The notes beneath the pieces are model-generated. The model was given only the letters and a program-made list of their open reading frames with translations. It ran no database searches and had not been told where the DNA came from. The position numbers and the translations under genes are program-made. Below are positions 47,851 through 57,818 of a stretch of 64,000 nt of DNA, one piece after another. The stretch spans positions 1-64,000 of the forward strand of contig JAURVB010014703.1 in NCBI GenBank assembly GCA_033002965.1. The letters are read 5' to 3'. Numbering within the stretch: the stretch's first letter is position 1; each line of letters starts with the position of its first letter. The stretch is from Piper betle. Taxonomy: Eukaryota > Streptophyta > Magnoliopsida > Piperales > Piperaceae.

Positions 47851-49401
47851 ATGCACAGAACTGTTTGTTTCATAGTCTTTCTCTTCATGGCACTCTCCAT
47901 CTTCCTCCCGACGAGCAGCAGCACAGAGCAGAAGCACCGCAACCCGCCGGCCAAAAGGTCAAAGAGGCATCAAAAACCCAGGAAGAAGCCTCCTTCTTCA
48001 TGGGACCAGATCAAGAACCTGCTCACCTGCAAGCAGATAGAAGGAGCTCAAGTCCACGACCCCGCCAATTCCAAGAGCCAAGCCGGCTACTCCAAGCTGG
48101 GGTCATCGTGCCACTCCATCTGCACTTTCAGAGATGTAGCTCTTGGTAGCACCCGGGATGTGCACCGGAGGGAGGCCTCGACGGACAGCGGCAGCCTCGG
48201 GCCAGACGCCGGCCTTCTCAGCCGTACGCCGGCGGCCGGAAATGGGTCTTTCCGGCGGCCTAGAGGGATGCCACTGGGGAAGCTATCTGGTTGCTATGAG
48301 TGCCGTATGATTGTTGAACCCAGCAGGTCCGTATGCTTCTAGTTCCATTTGTTGTCTGTTCCTCTGTTTACTTGTGATTCTCTCTGTTTCTATTATATGA
48401 TCAAATTGTTACGAATACAACAGATACCCAACACCCAGAACAGCCATATGCGCTTGCTCCGAGTGTGGCGAGGTCTTCACCTCGTCGGAAAACTTGGAGG
48501 CTCACCAAGCTGTGAGACACGCAGGTAACCAGACTTTTTGTCAATGTGGAATAACTTTTGCTTGCTTAGGGGTTGTAACTTGTCGCTGCCATATATTGGA
48601 TAGTAGTACATCAATGATGAAAGTAGATAGATTGTGCAGTTAAAGTAAAGCGGATCATATACATCCATACATCTCTATATCTATATGGTTAGAGATATGT
48701 GCAGGTGCTTAAAGGGATTGGGATGACCATTCTCTAAAGTTTGCTATGCTAAGTGTGCTAGCTTGGTTTTGCAGTCTCTGAGTTGGGTCCGGATGACTCG
48801 GGTCGTAACATTGTGGAGATCATCTTCAAATCGAGTTGGCTCAAAAAGGAAGGTCCGGCATATAAGATTGAACGTATTCTAAAGGTTCACAACAGCCAGA
48901 GAACCATCACCCGGTTCGAGGACCACCGGGCCACCGTCAAGGCTCGATCCGCCTCGGCCGCGGTCACCGGAAATAAGCCGGCCACGGCCAAGAAGAACCC
49001 CCGGTGTGCTGCCGACGGCAACGAGCTGCTGCGGTTCCATTGCACCACTCTGACCTGTGCCCTTGGTGCTAGGGGCTCCACATCACTTTGTGGGCCTGGG
49101 CCCGGATGTGGTGTGTGGTGTCATACGCCATGGGTTCACTACCAAAGGGGTCCGGACCACGGCGAGCAGCGGTCGAGCTCACGACTTGATCCCGCTGGGA
49201 CTGGGTGAGTCCAGGAGGGCCATGCTGGTATGCCGGGTCATTGCCGGCCGGGTGAGGCGTGGTGCTGCCGAGGCGGAGGAGTGGTATGACTCGGCGGTGG
49301 CCGGCTCGGCGGGGGCCTACACCGATCTGGAGGAGCTAATGGTTTTCAATCCGAGGGCCATTCTGCCTTGCTTTGTTGTAATTTATAAAATGGTAGATTG
49401 A
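47851..49401 (+). CDS. C2H2-type zinc-finger protein (At1g75710-like), one frame break
   Basis: Three exons: 47851-48326, 48424-48524, 48775-49401, in phase at both introns. The protein reads SSWDQIKNLLTCKQIE, YSKLGSSCHSICTFRDV, KLSGCYECRMIVEPSRYP, a single C2H2 finger CSECGEVFTSSENLEAHQAV, SELGPDDSGRNIVEIIFKSSW, IERILKVHN, RCAADGNELLRFHCTTLTC, and ends LEELMVFNPRAILPCFVVIY. The frame breaks near 49100 in a gtggtgtgtggtgtc tract: before it reads CGPGPGCGV, after it CGVIRHGFTTKGVRTT. Two extra bases (one GT) would join them, and the coding sum (1204) fits that. The N-terminus is strongly hydrophobic (TVCFIVFLFMALSIFL) like a signal or anchor, odd for a zinc finger. No specific function is known to me for this family. 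Confidence 0.85.
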
Positions 49402-50900
49402 TCAGTCTTCCTTTTTAAGTTTTGTTAGTTTGATTGCTCTTTATATGTTGGTACAATCGACTTTTCTATCTATATAATGTATATGACTGAATTGAACAAA
49501 TTAAGGACCACCACCAATACCATATTCATATTCATGTTCTAACACTTTAAAAGGATAAAAAGGAGATGCCCAGGCAGCTTGTGTACAAACATATGGAAAC
49601 ACGAGTTGTGGAAAGCAAGTGACCAAACTCGGGCGATCAGATATCGCACTTGGTGCTGCCATAATTCCCGAGGACCACTACTACACACATAGTTGAGGGT
49701 AGGACCAAGAACAGCTGGCCGATCTAACTAATCCAATTTAAAACTCTGCAACACCATTACAATATTTGCACCGCGAGTTTAGCATGTGAGAGGAAGAAGA
49801 TTAGGAACGTCCATGGAAGCAGAGTCCCCCTCAGCAATGGGAATTTGCAGGAACAATACTGTCTTGAATCTCTCGACCCCCCGTGCCTGACACTGCACCA
49901 GACCTTTCTCAAGCACCGCATGAAACCTTTGCTTCTGGCGATGTCATTGTTGTTGGCTGATCGTTGATAGTGTTTAATATCCTAGTTTTGTCTTAGTTTG
50001 TCATAAGCAGGGTGATGACATTAATAATGGTATGGTCACAAGAAACCACATGACCCATGTGTTATCTCATGAGATTTATTGATCTCTACTGACTTTCTGA
50101 GTAACATATAGTGAGACTTGCTAGTAGATTTGTGGTGCTTTTCTCTTACATGTAAGCTACAGCGCAGAACATGGTTCATAGTACCTGCAGACCACTTCCT
50201 TCTTTCTATGAAGGTGAAGGAATTGAAATGACTTTGTATTTTGCGTGGAGGGAAGGTTCTTATGAGCTGGGCCAGCTTGACAGTCACGTTAATCAAGGCC
50301 TGGTAGTTTGATTCCAATGCATGGTAAGAGTACTCACCATTGTTGCAGCTTCCTGATTTATGATTAATTTGTTTTCCCGACAAGCTTAAGTGGGCGATTT
50401 TGATTTTAATATTCGTTATAAGGATGAGTGACATTTTGTGCTCCCCGCTTAGGAGTTGCTGCTCCTTGTTTTCCCCCATACACCCCCAACATTAATACCT
50501 GCATCCATGTCAAACAACATGGATATTGTCGAGTTTGTAGCGAGATCTACAATGGTGAGTAAATAAACCACAGTTCACGACTTAGTATTCCCATATCAAC
50601 AACGTCAAATCGCTGGTATATATGTTGAGTGTTGAGAGTTCAACATGGCTCTGTAAAGACTATTTGGATGATTAGTATTAATGGATATGGAGACGCTAAC
50701 AAGAATTCGAAAAGGCCATGAATTTGGATGTTCTTGTCGGCCTGTAAGTTTTGTCTGGTCCATTCAGCACTGCTATACATCATATTTATCATGATGCGTT
50801 GTAAATAATACAAATAAGCTCAAACCATTGCCATTTCCCTCTCATCTTGTGTTTAAACTTGAAATTGATCGCCCACTTTTCGATTATGCTGTCTCAGTTT
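49402..50900. other. Intergenic, no gene recognised
   Basis: 3' flank of the C2H2 gene and AT-rich spacer. The frame at 50036-50479 has no motif. Confidence 0.4.
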
Positions 50901-51152
50901 AAATCCATCTTCTACGCCAAGCGGAAAAACAGAACTTGGATAGTCTGGACCAAATCGAACTTAGGCTCAACCACCAACAAAAACTGGTCCGGAATCAACT
51001 TCACGTAGGCATAGAAAACCAAGCATGAAATCCCCGGACCAACCCAGAACACCCAATGCCCATTCCACAGGTTCTCCCCTCTGACCGCCGTCGGCCCAAT
51101 GCACTTTGCAGGATTCACCCCAGTGCCGAAGACCATCGTCAATAGCCCTATT

Positions 51153-51157
51153 GTTGT
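51153..51157. repeat. Left 5-bp target duplication (gttgt)
   Basis: Matches gttgt at 52107-52111 on the other side of the LTR element. Confidence 0.85.
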
Positions 51158-51308
51158 GGTTGGGCCTTTTGGTCTCCCAAAAAGGACTTACAATAGGTGT
51201 CATAAGTCTCTCTTAATCAAAAGTGAGCTCACGGAATAAGGCTTTCCCGTTAGTCTATATACAAGACATCAATATTATCTACGAGCGATGTAAGATAAAC
51301 CCAATAAC

Positions 51309-51750
51309 CCCCTTTACACATCGAGCGATCCTGAAACCAACATTGTGGGATAAACTTAACAACCCACCTTTACACATCGAGTGATCCTGAAACCAACATC
51401 ACAATCTGACGGCACCCATAAATCATCAAGTGATCCCGAAACCAACATCACAATCTCTCTTATTTATCAGACAACAACCATAAATCATCACCCCCTTTAC
51501 ACATCGAGCGATCCCAAAACCAACATCATAATCTCTTTTATAATTTATTGGCACCTATATATTTTATAATGACACCCATAAATTATCGGGTAGAACCCAT
51601 AATTATAAATCATCACCCCTCTTTACACATCAAGCGATCCCGAAACTAATATCACAATCTCACCCATGACCATAAATCATCACCCCCTTTTACACATCGA
51701 GCGATCCCGAAACCAATATCACAATCTCTTTTATAATTTATCGGCACCCA
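51309..51750. repeat. Imperfect tandem repeats inside the LTR element
   Basis: Several copies of ccctttacacatcgagcgat then cc(c/t)gaaaccaacatcacaatc separated by ataaatcatcac-type spacers. Such repeats have no coding role visible. Confidence 0.75.
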
Positions 51751-51938
51751 TAAATCATTTATTATTTTTATAATGACACCAATAAATTATCAAGTGGAAC
51801 CCACGAAAGAAACAACCACAATCGATGTAAGAATCAAAGACAACCACAATCGGCAAATCGGCAGAGAATCATCACTTTTATAACAACACCCATAAATCAT
51901 CGACGTAATAATCATCACTTTTATAATGAGCAAAATCC

Positions 51939-51952
51939 GGCTCTGATACCAA
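51939..51952 (-). other. Primer-binding site (initiator-Met tRNA type)
   Basis: Minus-strand ttggtatcagagcc lies directly after the 5' LTR of the element. Its position and sequence match the tRNA-iMet-primed site of plant LTR elements. Confidence 0.85.
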
Positions 51953-52106
51953 TATTGGGCCCTTTAGGCCTCAAAAAGGATTATCATCAATAGGTTTTAC
52001 AGAGTTTCTCTTAATTCATAAACTAATTTAACGAAGAAGGCTTTCCTATTAGTTTATATATAAGTCACCAATATCATCCACTGATCAATATGGGATAAAC
52101 CCAACA

Positions 52107-52111
52107 GTTGT
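52107..52111. repeat. Right 5-bp target duplication (gttgt)
   Basis: Matches gttgt at 51153-51157 on the other side of the LTR element. Confidence 0.85.
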
Positions 52112-52760
52112 ACCTGACCGATCACACTGACCATCACTAGAATGTGCATATCACCTTGAGCAGCAAGGCGTTGCCGATGGCAATGCCGGCGAGGTGGTGA
52201 CCGCGCACACCGGCAGGGGAACTGGTGTAGCCTCCCAAGGAGAAGATGTGCTGCATGGTATCATCCACAACTAGCTTGAGTGCAACTGCTCCTAGCATAG
52301 CCCCCAGGCACTAGGCTAAAATGTACACTATGGCCCGGGTGGGGAAATTAGGCCCACGAGAGTGGAAGCAAAGCTAGCAATGGCATTGATGTGGCCACCA
52401 GAAACTGGGGCTACGGCCACAATGAGCATGGTAACAATTATAAAAACTAGAGCCGATATGAGAAGGTTGATATTCTGTGCTGGTCGGGTTGCATGATATG
52501 ACCGTGGTATCAATCACAAACGCTAGAATTGCCGTCCCAATCAGCTCTGCAATGCTCGCTCTCCACAGCTGAAGCAGATAAAACTAAGTATATATTAATT
52601 AAAATCTTGTAAGAAAAATGGTAATCAGTTGATGAATACATATACCGTTGTAGAGAAGAGCTCTTCCACTCCAAGCCTCTGATATACAATTCCTTCATGT
52701 TTTTGTGAACAGCTTCATCCTCGAGTTGGATTCTTGGTACACCATTCCTGATAAGAGTTC

Positions 52761-54100
52761 AACATTGACATGAGCTTCCAATTAAGCAATTAACTCAATA
52801 TATTTTCAAGTTGGTAAGTTCTTTTTTCGAAAGCTAATAAGTTCTAAGTTGAAAAATTAAGTAGCTAGAATGTACCTTGGGTTGATAGGCTGGGCTTTTG
52901 CTGCATGTTCATTCTTTCTTCGTCTTCAGAACTCGTATTTTGTTCTGGTATTTTTGCCGCTTTCGTCCGTTCAACATGTAAAAGTATGCAGTCATTTGAG
53001 GGTCACTTAATTATAGCTAAGTGGTGAAAGAAGTTGTTCTTGGTGTGTTCTACAACAAAAGCTGCATGGGAGAAGTGATGCTTCGTATATATTGCAGCTA
53101 CTCCGGATCATAATAGGTGCATTTCTTTCAAGCAATTCTCTGATTTCCAAGCTATATTGATCTAACTATTGATCATCCTGTTCACTAGAGCCATATGTAA
53201 TGCTGAATTAAAGCTTTATAAGTACTCTATACCTGCTCCTATTCTCATATAAAACATAGAGGATAACCATATGTTGCATTTTATAATCTTGGTATTTAAT
53301 CCGTAGATGGTCTTCTAGGATCTTATTAGGAATTGTTCTGCTGCACTTGTACAGATTCTATCGAAACTCCACAGAGCTTAACTCTAACTAGACAGAATTA
53401 TTTGAGTCTAGCTCTAGTTGAGTACATTGAATTAAACTTCAGAACTATGGGACTCAAACATTCTGCCCTTTAGATAGATTTATTAATTTAGTAGCTTTTG
53501 GCAAGCAGGCATGATTGAAGTTCTGAAGCTTTAATTAGTACTTTAATTTTGTCATCATAATTCATCATCCAGTTCTCAGTAACCAAACCATTCATCCAAC
53601 CTAGTGCTTTGTCCTAAGAATCCCATGCCTCCCACTGGCCATCATTTCTTTTCTTCTGATTAATTAAGCACGCACAGTATGTCGGCTGCTCTGTATTATA
53701 TGAGTAGAACTTCCATTCCTCCAATTGTTAGTGAGCAGAGTCTTGATGACCCATGAATGGTCCTTAATCAAACACTCCAAAGCAATCACTAGATGCAATT
53801 GGAATGACTGTGCTTGTTCTAAACAAACCCATTGGAACTTGGTAGGCAATGATTCGGGCACATGTTTAGCATCTTAAACAACACACCCCTATGCGAATCA
53901 GTATTACTTTCCCATCAAAGGAGCTACCTTATTATCACAAAGATTCATTTATCAAGGACCAATTAACTACTTAAGATGGCCGGTGGACCATTAAATATCA
54001 AACAATGTCCAAGGTTTAAGATGATATATAAATAAAACTAGCTAGCTCATTTACGACATTAAGCAATCTAATCTACAGTATAGCTTGTTGCCATTTACAG
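52761..54100. other. Intergenic, no gene recognised
   Basis: AT-rich spacer upstream of the aquaporin pseudogene and of the small ORF. Nothing else is recognised. Confidence 0.4.
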
Positions 54101-54109
54101 TGTGTTCTG

Positions 54110-54350
54110 ATGAGGATTTTGCAACGCTTCCGAAAGATGTTCATAAGGTTTGTCTTCCTTCCCAGGGCAAGGCCCTAGGCTACCTCGCCACAATATGAGG
54201 GGAAGCATTGATCGGCCAGAGCCACCAAAAGTCTCATGCGAATCATATTACTATTCTCAGAGCTCTCACTATGCAGAAGCTGTTGCGGATTGCATCGAGT
54301 TCCTCAACAAGTCTTTTCAGCTCCCGGAAGCCGGCGACTCTATGGTTTAA
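54110..54350 (+). pseudogene. Small plant-type ORF, possible frameshift
   Basis: A frame starting at 54110 reads MRILQRFRKMFIRFVFLP and stops at 54178. The overlapping +1 frame continues LPRHNMRGSIDRPEPPKV, CESYYYSQSSHYAEAV and DCIEFLNKSF to a stop at 54350. Together they resemble a small plant protein type (basic N-terminus, MRGSI, a YYS...HYAEAIADCIEFFNKS-like block) that I recall only by pattern, with no known function. One extra base, or two missing ones, near 54155-54178 would account for the shift. It lies between the C2H2 and WEB genes. Confidence 0.45.
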
Positions 54351-54858
54351 ATCCGCAACAAAAAAACAGGGCAATCATTGTCGGATCAAATCTGCTTTGC
54401 CCAGAAAAAATGTTTTCTTGTAGTGCAATTAATCTGGTTGTAATCAGATTTGGATCATGAGGATGTAATTATAATAAAGTCATATATTTGGCCAAAACCA
54501 TAGTGCTAAATTACGTTGTAATGGGGTTGATTAATTTCTTATTTCTGTCGAAACCCAAGTTCTATTTGTAGTGTGCAGTTGTAAAAAAGCACTACTATGA
54601 GTCTTGGATGTTGCCAGGTTCCTTAGCTTAAAGATGCAAAATGAGCAGTTTAAGATCATGCATGGTTGATCTGTTTCGTAGCTAGGAGACCAATTACAAG
54701 TAAAAGAAGAAAGAGGGAAGAAAAACAAGTGCTTTATTCATTTTGTTTGATTTTAACTACAGTTTCTCCAAGGCATAGTAATACATGACGAATATAAGAA
54801 ATTGAAGATGCCATGCATCCCTTTCCATGCCATCAATTATTGGGGGAAAATCTTGAAA
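54351..54858. other. Intergenic
   Basis: Short AT-rich spacer. Probably includes the 3' end of the minus-strand WEB gene. No other feature. Confidence 0.4.
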
Positions 54859-55711
54859 CTAATTGGTGTATGAGTACTGATCAGGAGCCCTAGAAGATGC
54901 AACATCCATACTAGCTTTCTTCTTCTTGGAGAAGAGGCTTCCTATGAGGGGGATGAGTGGCTTCTTCTTTTCTTCTTCAATGAAGGGTGCCTTTCCAGCA
55001 TTAGTTCACCACTGGGTGGTCCCATGACCTCAGCTAAAGGAGGGCTGGCAAATTTCACATATCTCCTCCTTTGAAACTCCAATCCATCCCCGGAATTTTC
55101 CCTGTCGTTTGCTCCGATTCCAGCAGGGTTTTCGACGAATTTGAGGTCTTCTGTTTCGGAATCAATGATCAGTTGTTTCTCCAATTCCTTGGCCCTCAAT
55201 TGATCCAGCTCCCTCTTAGTCTGTTCAAGCTCTTCTTTGAGGTTGCTTAGACAATTAGCCATTTGGAAACCTTCCTCTTTAGCTTTCCTTAAACTCTCTT
55301 TGCCTCTTCAAGTTCAATATTAGTCATTGTGCTCACTTTTGAAAGCCCAATTAATCCATTATTTCCAGCTGCTGCTTCGAATCTGTCACAGAAACAATCA
55401 TAAATCAACGAATGAAAATCAATCTTCATTTACGTGAAAAGTGATTAATCATCTCATTTTTTAAGTTAAATCCATCAAACTATTAGACGTTTGTAGTCAA
55501 CATATAAATATTAATCAAGCGTCAAAAATCATGCATGCATGATATGTACCTCTTTGAGCTTGTTGGCATAGACCTCTCCGGCAAGTACCTTCTCTCCGAA
55601 CAACGCCACCGCCTCCTTCACCGACCGAAAAGGCGCCCGGGTATCGATTTCTGCCCGCCCCGCCGCGGCCACCACCACCACCTCCATTTCTTCTTCTCCG
55701 GCGCCACCCAT
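54859..55711 (-). pseudogene. WEB-family (DUF827-type) coiled-coil protein, frame-broken
   Basis: Exon 1 (55711-55550) codes [19 protein letters not shown] then [22 protein letters not shown] and [12 protein letters not shown], the WEB-family start, and ends in a good donor. Exon 2 (55382-54859) carries KVSTMTN, ANCLSNLKEELEQTKREL, a SETEDLKFVEN block, KFASPPLAEV and ERHPSLKKK, then PLIPLIGSLFSKKKKASM in another frame. Three breaks are seen: at the exon 2 start (att then gaagca), at gaggcaaagagag (one A short), and in the A-rich stretch before PLIPLIG (one A short). WEB proteins are coiled-coil proteins, some tied to chloroplast photorelocation; the role here is unknown. Whether these breaks are decay or sequence error is unresolved. 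Confidence 0.7.
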
Positions 55712-56087
55712 AGCTCTCAATTGGACGTTGGCACAACAAAAGCAACAAACTGCATGTCCTAATAGAGTTAGAAAAGGATATCTATATATAAACACTGCTG
55801 ATCTTCCCCTCCATGTTAGAAAATATGTTACAATCAAACATCAATAAAGAAAACCAGGAGCTAAAGAAGTGCGTGAAGATTTGTTACAAACTATGCAAAG
55901 AGGTTGGATTTTGTATGTAGGGGGTGGGTTGCTTCGCGTCCACTTCACTTTGAATTCCTCCCACCGTTGGTTAAATTGAAGGCGAAGACAAGAGGATTGG
56001 ACGGCCGAGATGTGGGCAATCTGACGGCCATCATTGCTGCTGCATGCGTTGCTGAAGGTTCTCTCCGATGGCGACGTAAGGTATTCC

Positions 56088-56139
<52 letters not shown>

Positions 56140-56698
56140 TCCTCAACCCTTTTTTTTTTGTTAATCCCTTTGTTCTCTCTTTTTGATGATTTTGATTTTT
56201 GTTGTACCAATTTTTTCCTTAAAAAAATTAATTTTATTTTCGTATTAGATGTTGACAATTGATGGCCGATAAAATCAAGGCGGTAATGACGGTAATATGC
56301 TATAAAATCTCGGTCTTGGCGTGTCATTTCCCTCCTCTTAACAATGAAACAGATTGGTTTAATTAGACCTTAATTTTAAATCTCTTTCAACCAAAATTGG
56401 CCCTTGCTAAAAATTTTAAGTTTAAAAAATGGGGTGGGAAATATGATGCCCTAGTTCCTGCAAGGTTGTAAGGTTTGCAATATGGACACAATTTGGTCAG
56501 GGTCGTGATAATCGGACACGGTCTGGGTCATTGTCAGTCTAAATAAGAAATGCCGTTAGGATTGGGTGGCAGGATCATGATTGATTTTATGTCCTTCATT
56601 GTCGGAACCTTATACGGGTCTACCCCTTGAGTTGGAGCCCATCAGTCCCTTCCTCTTAATTGCAACCATGTTAACACTAAGCTTTAGCTAGGGCTGAT
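55712..56698. other. Intergenic with (TA)n microsatellite
   Basis: Promoter side of the WEB gene, then a (TA)n run at about 56092-56135 and AT-rich spacer. No gene recognised. Confidence 0.4.
56691..56698. repeat. Left 8-bp target duplication (gctttagc)
   Basis: Differs by one base from gttttagc at 60648-60655. Confidence 0.75.
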
Positions 56699-57122
56699 CA
56701 TTTGCTAACCAAACCAAACCACTAACCAGCTGAATTAAACCAATTTAATTAACCAAATAAAACCTAAATTACAATTGATAATTAAACCGACCAAACTGAA
56801 CTAATTCAGTTTGGTTTAGTTTTAACCAAACTCCAACTAAACTAACCAAAATAATAAATAATATTTTCTATCATTAATACTATTTATTCTATAGTATTCA
56901 CTTTAATTATTTTCAAGTTTTATTTATAAAATAAAAAAATTTTGAGGGATAATTATAAACTTATTATGAAAAAGTTATATGAATAATGTTTTAATTTGGA
57001 ATATTGTATAATAGGTAAACAAAATATAATATATTAAACTTTCATCTTAATAAATAAATTATTTTTTAATAAATTGAACCAAAATAATGATTTTATAAAC
57101 CTTTGACATATATTATAATGAT

Positions 57123-57818
57123 TAGGGCTACTAAACCAACGAGCAAGTCTGAGTTCAGCTTGTGTTCGAACTTGACTTGAATAGTTTGAAGTTCGTTCGA
57201 ACTTAACTCTGAACATTGTACAAGTTGTTGCAACATACACACTCGAGCTCGAACATTTTTTGAACATTAAACTGTTTAATTTTGGCGAGTTCGAAACTAG
57301 CGTAAAAGTAGTTCACGAGCTGGCTCGCTCAATTAGTCCACGCCCAAATATCAATTACGATTTTGAGCGTGGATTGAACACATGACTTTTAGGTCTTTAG
57401 GATGACACACTCCCAACTAAGCTATCCCTATATTGATGCTACTTTATTATTTTAATGTATATAAATAAATATAACTAGCTACAATTAAACTTAGTCAATA
57501 ATAATATTTATTTATAATTTTAAATGTATCTCGAATAAATAAATGATATTATGTTATTATTATAATATTTTATCGAGTTGAATTTGAGTTGAACTATGAG
57601 TCGAGTCTTAGTCGAACCTATGAATCGATTTTTGAGTCAAGTTCGAGTTATAACAGAGTCGAGTTGAGTTGAACACTGCCTTGCTCTAAGTTTGACTCGT
57701 AGGATTCGAGTTCGAGTAAAATTCGGGCTTAAATATTTAAATGCCGAGTTTTAAGTCAAGTCAAGCCGAGCCGAATGCCAAATGCTCATGAGCTAGGTTG
57801 TTCAATTAGCAGCCCTAA
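57123..57818. mobile_element. TIR element with tRNA-Phe-like segment (copy B), nested
   Basis: Left end tagggctactaaaccaac and inverted right end (caattagcagccctaat) form TIRs. The 8-bp flanks ataatgat (57115-57122) and atgatgat (57819-57826) match at seven of eight bases. Subterminal gttcgaac and gagctcg motifs are the same as in copies A and C. A tRNA-Phe-like segment lies inside on the minus strand. There is no protein-coding frame. It is inserted in the larger hAT-like element and is therefore younger than it. Confidence 0.85.
57363..57429 (-). other. tRNA-Phe-derived segment inside copy B
   Basis: On the minus strand agggatagcttagttggg reproduces the tRNA-Phe D arm, and agtcatgtgttcaatccacg the T arm; the anticodon arm between them is altered. 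The A- and B-box-like blocks are the best preserved parts. The acceptor stem does not pair fully, so it is not a working tRNA gene. Confidence 0.65.

Larger units (their letters stand above)
51158..52106 (-). mobile_element. Short LTR retroelement (TRIM-like), 949 bp
   Basis: Two direct repeats of about 150 bp lie at 51158-51306 and 51953-52106 and share ggctttcc, ttagt-tatata and gataaaccca blocks. On the minus strand the sequence after the 5' LTR reads ttggtatcagagcc (51939-51952), matching the initiator-Met tRNA primer-binding site used by many plant Copia elements. The 5-bp target duplication is exact: gttgt at 51153-51157 and at 52107-52111. The interior holds no gag or pol; instead it has an imperfect tandem array of an acacatcgagcgatcc/gaaaccaacatcacaatct unit. 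It is therefore non-autonomous and was inserted into the aquaporin pseudogene. Confidence 0.88.
50912..52760 (-). pseudogene. XIP-like aquaporin pseudogene, split by an LTR element
   Basis: On the minus strand, exon 1 ends MKELYIRGLEWKSSSLQ with a donor; exon 2 opens LWRASIAELIGTAILAFVIDT. Further pieces read VAPVSGGHINAIASFA, VYILA, LGAMLGAVALKLVVDD, then (past the LTR element) TGVNPAKCIGPTAVRG and NGHWVFWVGP. The second NPA motif with following lysine and cysteine (NPAKC) is close to the NPARC signature of X intrinsic proteins. The first NPA motif has become NAI. Frame changes and stops separate several pieces, about 20 residues are missing before VMVSVIG, and a transposon sits inside the coding exon. 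XIPs transport small uncharged solutes; this copy is dead. Confidence 0.8.

Noticed and set aside
55841..56327. Frames with IYIYIY runs near 56.1 kb
   Set aside because: They read through a (TA)n microsatellite.
57363..57429. A working tRNA-Phe gene
   Set aside because: The anticodon arm and acceptor stem are degraded and it lies inside a transposon.
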